Shown: in pieces, positions 1 to 6,913 of the stretch
How positions within the stretch are numbered: the stretch's first letter is position 1
How the letters are laid out: each line of letters begins with the position of its first letter
DNA from: Nitrospinaceae bacterium
GTDB lineage: Bacteria; Nitrospinota; Nitrospinia; Nitrospinales; VA-1
Assembly: GCA_029937635.1 (NCBI GenBank)
Contig: JAPYPM010000018.1
Location: 1-17,064, forward strand
Direction of reading: 5' to 3'
DNA: 17,064 bases
Position numbers and translations under genes: made by a program
Notes under the pieces: model-generated
Seen by the model: only the letters and a program-made list of their open reading frames with translations
Database searches by the model: none
Told to the model about the DNA's origin: nothing

Positions 1-181
1 ATTGTGCTGATGCATGCCCCTGTTCTGCTAACGGCAACAATAAACTGTATGCTGTTTTAAAGTCTCCTCTATGAGCAGCATTGAAACCATCTTGGAAGTC
101 ATCACCAAACACAACAGGAGAACCACTAAACAAAAACAGAAAAGTGAGTGAGAGTAAGAATGTGAGTGGTTTGGTTTTCAT
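1..181 (-). CDS. Secreted Sel1-repeat (TPR-like) protein, 3' part cut by window edge
   Basis: Translating the minus strand from the ATG at 181 gives 60 residues that stay open to the window edge. Residues 1-26 form a signal peptide: MKTK, then a hydrophobic core rich in L and F, then a small-residue region ending SPVVFG before DDFQ. The mature start (DDFQDGFNAAHRGDF, then LLPLAEQGHASAQ) is the classic first Sel1 repeat, where a short helix is followed by PLAEQGxxxAQ. Sel1 proteins are alpha-solenoid scaffolds, here exported to the periplasm or surface. An AAAAGG stretch 12 bases upstream of the ATG could be a weak ribosome site. Everything beyond the first repeat lies outside the window, so the length and partners are unknown. 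The opposite-strand ORF over this segment is judged a shadow. Confidence 0.82.
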   Translation of the reverse strand, partial: MKTKPLTFLLSLTFLFLFSGSPVVFGDDFQDGFNAAHRGDFKTAYSLLLPLAEQGHASAQ

Positions 182-335
182 ACGAGAAGAATACCTTTTC
201 TGGTGGAGTTATAAAGTGGTGGTCCGTGGTGCTTCTTGGACATTCACAAATTTCGTCAACAATTATTTATTTGCAAGAGAACCCTGCATTACTTGGAAAG
301 ATTAGTAATTAAATGAATATATGAAACTCAGTTGT

Positions 336-434
336 TTAGTTAATCCACTTCCCTAAAATTAGAACTACATTTTGTGGAACTGCACCCATAGATTCGATTG
401 CAAGAAGTGATAACGATGATGTTGTTAATCCCAC
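336..434 (-). CDS. Possible 32-aa small ORF with a strong Shine-Dalgarno
   Basis: On the minus strand an AAGGAG (440-445) sits five bases before a GTG at 434, and the frame then runs 32 codons to TAA at 336. The peptide begins MGLTTSSLSLLAIES and ends LILGKWIN, mildly hydrophobic with no domain I recognise. Its ribosome site is the best in this part of the window. Such a short ORF in a spacer could still arise by chance, or be a remnant of a longer gene. An overlapping ATG-initiated frame exists but looks less protein-like. Confidence 0.2.
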   Translation of the reverse strand: MGLTTSSLSLLAIESMGAVPQNVVLILGKWIN

Positions 435-449
435 GACTTCTCCTTAACC

Positions 450-470
450 CTTGTATAACTCTTGTATAAC
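450..470. repeat. Tandem direct repeat CTTGTATAAC x2
   Basis: The 10-mer CTTGTATAAC occurs at 450-459 and 461-470, a period of 11 bases or about one helical turn. It lies some 45 bases from the break in the tRNA-Leu gene. Same-face repeats beside a tRNA junction could be protein-binding sites such as integrase arm sites. Chance duplication in AT-rich DNA is the alternative. Confidence 0.4.
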
Positions 471-509
471 AAAAAAACATAACTAAAACATATAGTTAGG
501 TCATGTTTT
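471..509 (-). terminator. Terminator-like hairpin downstream of the tRNA-Leu fragment
   Basis: AAAACAT-AACTA (474-485) pairs with TAGTT (493-497) and ATGTTTT (503-509), with a 7-base loop and a 5-base AGGTC bulge. Read on the minus strand, the structure runs into seven T's (477-471). It could end transcripts coming from the TPR operon and the tRNA fragment. The stem is AT-rich and bulged, so the call is tentative. Confidence 0.35.
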
Positions 510-514
510 CTAGT

Positions 515-553
515 TTTTGAATCCAGCGCGTCTACCAATTCCACCACTCCGGC
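515..553 (-). tRNA. tRNA-Leu(CAA) 5' half, truncated after the anticodon loop
   Basis: Read on the minus strand from 553, the sequence gives an acceptor strand GCCGGAG, then TG, then the leucine-type D arm GTGGAATTGGTAGACGC. The anticodon stem 5' strand CTGGA and loop TTCAAAA follow, with anticodon CAA at 519-517. This matches bacterial tRNA-Leu closely. The following bases (ACTAG...) do not restore the expected TCCAG stem cleanly. No variable arm, T arm (GGTTCRA) or 3' acceptor strand (CTCCGGC) appears in the remaining 514 bases. It is therefore a tRNA remnant, an attachment-site scar, an assembly junction, or a gene split by an insertion whose 3' half is outside the window. It would not make a normal tRNA as seen. 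Confidence 0.75.
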
Positions 554-594
554 AACTTCTTTTTCGATTATTTATGGGTAATACGTTTTAAACT

Positions 595-600
595 ATTATA
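595..600 (-). promoter_or_regulatory. Possible -10 box for the tRNA-Leu fragment
   Basis: A perfect TATAAT reads on the minus strand at 600-595, about 40 bases before the tRNA 5' end, a typical distance. It has no good -35 partner at 16-18 bases. A 13-base palindrome, AAGAGT-T-ACTCTT (600-612), touches its upstream edge. A second TATAAT lies at 632-627. Confidence 0.25.
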
Positions 601-661
601 AGAGTTACTCTTGAATTTTTTTATGGATTATAACAAATAATTTCATATTATGAACCCCTCG

Positions 662-2443
662 TTACTTTTCTTTAATTTTTTTTATTAAAATTCGGATATT
701 ATCTGCATCTTTTTGATTTGGGTTAACAGAGAGCGCTCTTGAAAAATAAACTGCAGCTTGTTCAGGTTTTTTTAAATGAAAGTAATAAATAATCCCAAGG
801 TTCCTCATAGCAAGAGAATAATTAGGTTTGATCTCTACGGCGAGATTTAAATGAAATCTTGCTAGTTCAATTTGCTTTCGCTTTAAATATATTTCTCCAA
901 GTAATCCATGAGTTTCTGGCGTTTTTGGACTAATCAACCCCGCTGTATTCAATAACCGCAGAGCATCTTCCTCACGACCTCTTACAAAATAAAGATTTCC
1001 TAGATTATAGTTTACAGCAAACACATTGGGATTTAAGCCTAGAGCCTTTTCATAATATTCAATTGCTAAATCAAATTTTCCAACCTTTGTATACGCTTGC
1101 GCTATGTTAATTACTGGACGAATTTTTTGGGGTGATTTTTTTAATGTATCAGACCAAAGCGATACTTCGCTCGCCCAAATTTGGTTTCGCTTTATAGTTA
1201 AAATAGAAAAAACAACGAAAATAAAAATACTCAAAACCAGCATAGTATTTCTACATTTTGTAGGATAACTTTCAAAATTCAAATGAGTTACCTTGTATAC
1301 AAAAAATGCAATTACCGCATAAAATGAATAAGAAGCAAGATAAGTCCGGTGTTCTGCAGCCAAGTCACTAAGGGTAATGATCGATGAAGAAGGAGACAAA
1401 ACTATTAGGAACCAGGAAATAAAATATAATAAAAGTCGCTTTTCTTTAGCTTGAAATGAAAAAAAAATTAAACCTGCGATTCCTATTAATGCTGTAATAA
1501 ATTTCCATGACCACCACTCAGTTATTAAAGCGATATCTGGGTCTATATTTAAATTAAAAGGAAATATTAATACCTTTAAGTAATAAAAAAAAATCACGGG
1601 GGGCTGGGTGAGCATATAGTTTAGCCTCCCAATATCTTCTCCTGCTGTCGATTCGCCAGTTAAAAATAATTCGTCCGTCAGAAGCTTATGAAATAATAAG
1701 GCGATCCCAACCAAGATAGTAACCCCTATTTTCCACTTATTTTTATTTAACCAACGAATTGAAGTCGATTGCGATACTTGCCCGAAAAGAAAATATAATA
1801 ACAATACTAATGGGAGAGTTATTAAAGTCTGTTTAATACTGAACCCTATAAGAAAAAATACTGGAATAAATAACACTATAAATTTAAAACCAACCCTTAT
1901 TGGCCGATCCTTAGAAAGGTAAACTTGGAATAGCAAAAATGAACTCAAGTAAAATGTTCCTGCAAATACTTCCGATCGACTCATTATATAAAGAACTGAT
2001 TCAGTCTGGATGGGGTGTAGTAAAAAAAGAACCGCTGTAAAAAGGGCCACAAAGTGTATTTCGTTTTCTTTATGCTCGCCATCAGGTGACTTTAAATACA
2101 ACCATGTTCTTAGTGTTATAAAATAAACCAATAAACAATTAATAAGATGTAGTACTAAGTTAATGAGGTGATAACTAAATGTTCGAAATCCATCCAAGTA
2201 AGCGTTAAAGGCAATTGATATTTGAAGTAATGAACGATGAAAAAAATCCTTTAATAAATAATTAATAGTAAGTTGCTCATTTATGTTATCTAAACGATGT
2301 TGATTCATTATATAAGCCACCGTATCGAACTGAAAAGAATTGTGTAAGTGGTTTCCATACACAATAATGCCAAGAACAAGAAGCAAAACACAGGATCTAA
2401 TATCTTTTCGATAATATAATGAATTTATTATTAAAACACTCAT
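662..2443 (-). CDS. TMTC-like GT-C membrane protein with C-terminal TPRs (third paralog)
   Basis: The protein has 593 residues: a polytopic membrane part to about residue 415, then about four TPR units (for example NYNLGNLYFVRGREEDALRL). Shared family landmarks include a first periplasmic loop with FQFD, YHLINLVLHL, LHPIQTESV near 143-149, FPFNLNIDPD, AEHRTYL, and a KRNQ...LWSD linker before the TPRs. This resembles the glycosyltransferase half of eukaryotic TMTC O-mannosyltransferases plus their TPRs, so a periplasmic sugar-transfer role is inferred, not shown. Compared with its two upstream paralogs it is the most divergent: the DD of the first loop is DT (residues 40-41), RP is RS and YLP is YLA. 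Its ATG overlaps the upstream stop (ATGA), so translation is probably coupled. It is the last gene of the presumed operon. Confidence 0.85.
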   Translation of the reverse strand: MSVLIINSLYYRKDIRSCVLLLVLGIIVYGNHLHNSFQFDTVAYIMNQHRLDNINEQLTINYLLKDFFHRSLLQISIAFNAYLDGFRTFSYHLINLVLHLINCLLVYFITLRTWLYLKSPDGEHKENEIHFVALFTAVLFLLHPIQTESVLYIMSRSEVFAGTFYLSSFLLFQVYLSKDRPIRVGFKFIVLFIPVFFLIGFSIKQTLITLPLVLLLYFLFGQVSQSTSIRWLNKNKWKIGVTILVGIALLFHKLLTDELFLTGESTAGEDIGRLNYMLTQPPVIFFYYLKVLIFPFNLNIDPDIALITEWWSWKFITALIGIAGLIFFSFQAKEKRLLLYFISWFLIVLSPSSSIITLSDLAAEHRTYLASYSFYAVIAFFVYKVTHLNFESYPTKCRNTMLVLSIFIFVVFSILTIKRNQIWASEVSLWSDTLKKSPQKIRPVINIAQAYTKVGKFDLAIEYYEKALGLNPNVFAVNYNLGNLYFVRGREEDALRLLNTAGLISPKTPETHGLLGEIYLKRKQIELARFHLNLAVEIKPNYSLAMRNLGIIYYFHLKKPEQAAVYFSRALSVNPNQKDADNIRILIKKIKEK

Positions 2444-4383
2444 CTTGTAGGTATCTTTTTAATAATTTCGATTACGTGGAGTAAACTCCGAGCTCTTGAG
2501 TCATTGGGGTTTCTTTCTACCACCGTTTTTAAGTGAGGGATTGCCCTACTAAACTGTTTTTTAGCGATGTACACATTTGCTAAATTTTTATGAATTGTAT
2601 TTTTATCTTCCATAACTAATGCTTTTTTAAATTCTATCTCAGCTTTATCCAATGCGTTTAACTTCCAAAAAATTACTGCAATATTATTTTGTGCCTCTAC
2701 ATAATTTGGTTCTAATTTAAGTACTTTTCGATATGACTTTAATGCTGAGTCATATTGTTTCATCACACGAAATGCATTCCCTAGTTCATGGTGATATATG
2801 GAGCGATGATTTTTAATTTTAATTGCCTCTAACAAAAAAGGTATAGCTTCCTCTGGTTTTTTGAGTTTTAGTCTCATAAGGCCAGAATGAAAAAATATCT
2901 GAGAACGGTTGGCTCCTAGTTTCAATGCCAAGTCATATTTTAACTTGGCCTTATCCCATTCTTTATTACGAGAGTGAATATGCCCTAAATTAATATAGGG
3001 ATCCGGGCTTGATGGAGAAAGCGCTGAAGAAGCTCCAAAAGAATTTCTTGCCTTCTTTAATTGATTTTTAGAAAGATACGCTGTCCCTAAATTATTGTGC
3101 GCTAATGATTTATAAGGTGACTTTTCGACAGTATCCTCCCAGAGAATTATTTCTGATCGATAATCGAGACTTCGTTTCATAGTCAGAAGTCCATAAAAAA
3201 CTAAAACAACAATAAGCACTGGATTCATTAATCTGTTTATGGAGGCTGCTCTCAAAAAAAATATTCCCAGCCCCATACTTATTCCAATACCAGGTAAATA
3301 GCTTCTATGTTCTGTTACAATTTGTTTTAAAGGAATAATACTGGAAGTAGGGAGAATGGTAATTAAGGCCCAGGCCAATGAACATTTTAGAAGTATAGAC
3401 TTTTGTTTAAATATAAAAATTGCAAGACACACCCCTATTATAAGACACGCCATCCACTCCCAATCAAGAATACCTGACACTAGCCTCATATCAGGTTCAA
3501 AATTTAGGTTCATTGGAAATAAAATTTTTACAAGGTAATAGGTGATAATAACCTTTATTTGAGTAACCAAATAAAGCTCTCTATCAATCATATGTGAATA
3601 GGGATCATTTTTTATAACAAATAAATTTCCCATATCTATATAACGATATAAAAGATAAATTATTAAAGGAACCAAAATTACTAATAACTCAGGTATAAAA
3701 GTGCGAAGCCTTTTGGTCGAAGATTGTACCCATAAGTATAGAATCGCTATAATTGGTAGTGTTACAATTATTTCTTTAGTTCCTAGCCCCAAATAAAACA
3801 AAAGTAACCCAGCCAGTAGACATAAAATATTCTTCCATTTATTTATTTTTTTTTCTTTGTAATTTATAAACCTTATAAAAAGGTAAAAAGAGGATAAATA
3901 AAAAAAAGTAGCTAATACTGATGAGCGGCTTGATAGATAGGTGATAGATTCTATATTTATTGGATTAAAAATATGAATTAAAGAAACTACTATGGGCAGT
4001 CTTTGAAATATTTTGGTAAATGATGATTCCTCAATTTTCACAAGCTCCATTGTCAAAAAATAAAGAATTATTCCAACACACAAGTGCAACATGATATTAA
4101 TTAGGTGATACCCAAAAACATCTAACTGACCTAGAGCATTGTTTATTGAAAAAGTTAAAAGTAAAATTGGCCGATTAAATATATTTTGAACCCCAACCAT
4201 TTGTTGAAATTGTGACAGATTTTTTATATAGGGATTGTCTTCAATAGCATGAGCATCATCATATAAAAATGGAGAATGTACCGTCGCAAAGAAAAGAATT
4301 ACTCCACAACAACCAATTAAAACCAGAGCCTTAACTTTTTCTAAAAAATTATAGTTTTTAATAGTTAAGTCTGTATATTTCAT
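2440..4383 (-). CDS. TMTC-like GT-C membrane protein with C-terminal TPRs (second paralog)
   Basis: The protein has 647 residues, with an N-terminal polytopic membrane region to about residue 405 and then six or seven TPR units. Landmarks are the first-loop pair YDD (D42, D43), NRPILLLTFSINN, GYHLINIMLH, TKE before the next helix, the FP-NLNFEPD loop, and SSIIPL...EHRSYLP. The usual LHP motif has become FNP (FNPINIES), a loss of the histidine kept by both neighbours. It is the only one of the three to keep KE in the central motif. By family resemblance it should be a lipid-linked sugar transferase or related membrane scaffold with periplasmic TPRs. Substrate and partner are unknown. It starts four bases after the 768-codon gene and overlaps the next gene by four, so the three are co-transcribed. 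Confidence 0.86.
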   Translation of the reverse strand: MKYTDLTIKNYNFLEKVKALVLIGCCGVILFFATVHSPFLYDDAHAIEDNPYIKNLSQFQQMVGVQNIFNRPILLLTFSINNALGQLDVFGYHLINIMLHLCVGIILYFLTMELVKIEESSFTKIFQRLPIVVSLIHIFNPINIESITYLSSRSSVLATFFYLSSFYLFIRFINYKEKKINKWKNILCLLAGLLLFYLGLGTKEIIVTLPIIAILYLWVQSSTKRLRTFIPELLVILVPLIIYLLYRYIDMGNLFVIKNDPYSHMIDRELYLVTQIKVIITYYLVKILFPMNLNFEPDMRLVSGILDWEWMACLIIGVCLAIFIFKQKSILLKCSLAWALITILPTSSIIPLKQIVTEHRSYLPGIGISMGLGIFFLRAASINRLMNPVLIVVLVFYGLLTMKRSLDYRSEIILWEDTVEKSPYKSLAHNNLGTAYLSKNQLKKARNSFGASSALSPSSPDPYINLGHIHSRNKEWDKAKLKYDLALKLGANRSQIFFHSGLMRLKLKKPEEAIPFLLEAIKIKNHRSIYHHELGNAFRVMKQYDSALKSYRKVLKLEPNYVEAQNNIAVIFWKLNALDKAEIEFKKALVMEDKNTIHKNLANVYIAKKQFSRAIPHLKTVVERNPNDSRARSLLHVIEIIKKIPTR

Positions 4384-4387
4384 ATAT

Positions 4388-6694
4388 CTATTCTGTTGGT
4401 ATTTTTTTTAATAATTTATTTAAATTATCTAATTGGCTTTGAGGTAGGCTTTGTTTTAAAGCTCGTTCTATATAAAATCGTGATATTTTATATTTTCTAA
4501 GACGAAAATTTATTTTGGCTAAATTAATTAAGGCAGCTTTATGATTTTGTTTGTAACTTAAAACTTTTTCATATAGAGAGATTGCCTTATCTATATTCTC
4601 TTCCATTAAATTATTCCATGCTATTTCTGAATAGATATTAGGGTTGGGACCTTTTATTTTAAGAAATTGATTAAATACTTCATTGGAGGTTATCCACTGT
4701 TTTTTCTTTTGATAAACTCGGCCCAAATTAAATAATGCTGGTTCATGATTAGGTCTGATTTTTAAACAAGCCTTAAATGAATTTTCAGCAGAATCATAGA
4801 ACCCTTTTAGCATGTAAGCTGTACCCAGATTATAATGTGCTAAATACATAGATGGATCTGTTTTTAATGCAAGGTTTAGTTCTAAAATAGCTTTATCATA
4901 ATTTTTTATCTTCCCATAAACTTCGCCAAGATTCAGCCTGGCAAGAGGATAATCAGATTTGCCTGTCGTTTTTTTCATCAACGTTATTGAATTTAAAAAA
5001 TGATCAATCGCCAGGTTATATTCCTTTTTTTTATTTTTAACAGACCCTAATCCAAGTTCAGCTGAATAATAATTAGGTTTTAATTTTAATGCCGCACGAT
5101 ATTCAAGTTCAGCTCTTTCAAGTTGTTCTAGGTCTAAATAAATATTAGCTAAATTATAATGTGGTTCGGCAAAATCTAACCTTAGTGAAATATGATTAGT
5201 TTTTGAGATATTATTTTCTTTAAAGGTTTTATCGCTAATACTTTTTCTTTCAAGATAATTTTTTGGATTTTTAATATTAAATTGATTTTTAATATAATCT
5301 GGAATGCTGGACACACTCTTTTCAAGATGGGAACGTGCAATTTTAAGTTTTCCTGCTTCATAATAAGCCTTACCTAGGTTATTGTGTACTCTGGGCGAGT
5401 TTGGATTTTTTATTACTGAGTCAGACCATAATGCAATTTCACTCGTCCAGGCTTGGTTCCTATTTGCAACTAATATTCCGAAAATTATTACTACAATAAT
5501 AAAGGAAATAAGTTGAATCTTATTTTTTGTTCGACTTATAAACCATCCGGTTATAAGACATAACCCCAGTGACATTGGTAAATACATTCTATGCTCTACT
5601 GCAAGATCGTTTAAGGGGATAATACTGCTTGTCGGAGCAATCAATAAAAAAAACCATACGTATCCAAGTTTAAGCCAAGTATTTTTGCACTTCACAACCA
5701 TAAAAGTAATACTAGCAATCAAGATAAATGAGAATAATATTAACCAATCCGTTGTTAAGCCTGTAAATGGGAATCCACTATCTACATTAAGGTTTAATGG
5801 AAAAACAAATTTTACCAGATAGAAAAAAATTATTACCTTGAATTGAACTAGTAAATACGGAATCTTTCCATAAAGTTCATACCCTTGGTCTCTTGGTAAA
5901 TAAAGAACTTCAAATAATAATTCTAAAATTATTAAAATAATCCCCAAACATATAAAAAACCATAGTATTTTTGAAACCGTAAAATATTCTGCATAATCTG
6001 GAAGCCACCTAGGAACATAAAGTAATAAAAATAAAAATAAAATAACCAATGGCAAGGTTATTGCTATTAATTTAGATGCTACTGCTAAATAAATTCCTGG
6101 AATTATCAATAATCCTATAAAAGTTTGATATTTTCTTGTTCTATAAGACAAAAAAGTTTCACTAAAGCAATAAATAGTTAAAAGAAAGAAAAATGTTGCC
6201 AGCAAACTTGAACGTGACGAAATATATGAAACCGAATCTGTGTTAAGTGGGTGTAATGCAAATATTAACGAAGTGACAAACGGGAACATAAAAACGTTTG
6301 TTTGTTTATTATTTAGATAAATATTCTCTTCTTTATCGCTATCATCTTTTGGTATGAGATTTTTAATACGTATTAGAATTGTAAAGATTAAAATAGATAC
6401 TAATATGTGAATATTTAAATTTGCAAGATGAAACCCGAATGTATTTTTATTATCGAGATGATTATTTGCTGCTAATGTCCATAATAAAATTGGCCGTTCT
6501 GGAATAGATTTAAAACTAACACCTTTATTAAAACTATTGAGGTCTTCTATCCACTCTTTACTTAAAAGGTTGCGATCATCAAATTGGAATGCCCCCTTTA
6601 AAGAATTAAAATATACGATTACTGACAAAAGAATTAGAATAAGCAAGCAAGCAACCTTATTCTTTATTAAATTACGTTCAAAAAATAAGTTCAT
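4388..6694 (-). CDS. TMTC-like GT-C membrane protein with C-terminal TPRs (first paralog, longest)
   Basis: The protein has 768 residues and is first in a three-gene operon. The N-terminal membrane part carries D39-D40 in the first loop (AFQFDD), ERPILLWTLAANN, GFHLANLNIH, LHPLNTDSV at 147-155, FPLNLNVD and AVEHRMYLP at 365-373, then NRNQAW...LWSD leading to the TPRs. About eight TPR units fill residues 430-768. A low-complexity, asparagine- and lysine-rich insert separates the first two. In eukaryotic TMTCs this architecture transfers mannose to proteins; in bacteria the function is not established, so the assignment is by architecture. The central KE motif seen in the second paralog is KL here. 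An in-frame TAA four codons upstream fixes the ATG, although no Shine-Dalgarno is seen. Confidence 0.87.
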   Translation of the reverse strand: MNLFFERNLIKNKVACLLILILLSVIVYFNSLKGAFQFDDRNLLSKEWIEDLNSFNKGVSFKSIPERPILLWTLAANNHLDNKNTFGFHLANLNIHILVSILIFTILIRIKNLIPKDDSDKEENIYLNNKQTNVFMFPFVTSLIFALHPLNTDSVSYISSRSSLLATFFFLLTIYCFSETFLSYRTRKYQTFIGLLIIPGIYLAVASKLIAITLPLVILFLFLLLYVPRWLPDYAEYFTVSKILWFFICLGIILIILELLFEVLYLPRDQGYELYGKIPYLLVQFKVIIFFYLVKFVFPLNLNVDSGFPFTGLTTDWLILFSFILIASITFMVVKCKNTWLKLGYVWFFLLIAPTSSIIPLNDLAVEHRMYLPMSLGLCLITGWFISRTKNKIQLISFIIVVIIFGILVANRNQAWTSEIALWSDSVIKNPNSPRVHNNLGKAYYEAGKLKIARSHLEKSVSSIPDYIKNQFNIKNPKNYLERKSISDKTFKENNISKTNHISLRLDFAEPHYNLANIYLDLEQLERAELEYRAALKLKPNYYSAELGLGSVKNKKKEYNLAIDHFLNSITLMKKTTGKSDYPLARLNLGEVYGKIKNYDKAILELNLALKTDPSMYLAHYNLGTAYMLKGFYDSAENSFKACLKIRPNHEPALFNLGRVYQKKKQWITSNEVFNQFLKIKGPNPNIYSEIAWNNLMEENIDKAISLYEKVLSYKQNHKAALINLAKINFRLRKYKISRFYIERALKQSLPQSQLDNLNKLLKKIPTE

Positions 6695-6777
6695 TTGGTA
6701 AGTTTATACTGGGTGGGTTGGCATGCTATGATTTTTTAATACGATATTTATTTCTTAATTTATCACTTGAAAGCAAA

Positions 6778-6805
6778 TTGTTCTATATGAAATCATAGAT
6801 ATAAT
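6778..6805 (+). promoter_or_regulatory. Candidate sigma-70 promoter for the 358-codon membrane gene
   Basis: TTGTTC (6778-6783) and a perfect TATAAT (6800-6805) are separated by 16 bases and point toward the gene at 6914, leaving a leader of about 100 bases. The divergent TPR operon must start from the same 220-base intergenic region, but I see no comparably good minus-strand promoter. Chance TATAAT is common in DNA this AT-rich. Confidence 0.4.
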
Positions 6806-6913
6806 ATTTACAATGAATAAATTTTTTAATAAAACTATAATCTATTTTAAGTAGAAGTTTATTCCCCTCCTTAAATCTTCTCTACACAGTAGTTTTAATT
6901 TGAGCCATAAATC

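Larger units (their letters stand above)
182..514. other. Intergenic spacer between Sel1 gene and tRNA-Leu fragment
   Basis: This stretch of about 330 bases has no clear gene. It holds a tandem 11-base repeat (450-470), a hairpin with a T-tract in the minus direction (471-509) and a possible 32-codon minus-strand ORF (336-434). I see no convincing sigma-70 promoter for the Sel1 gene. The sequence directly abuts the break in the tRNA-Leu gene at 515, so part of it may have arrived by recombination. No integrase or transposase is visible. Confidence 0.5.

Noticed and set aside
81..305. 74-codon plus-strand ORF at the left edge
   Set aside because: It lies opposite the Sel1 start and signal peptide, which reads as a far more convincing protein; no ribosome site or domain.
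4388..6694. Possible fusion or frameshift at the insert between TPR 1 and TPR 2 of the 768-residue protein
   Set aside because: The reading frame is open and TPR phase resumes normally; it looks like a loop insertion.
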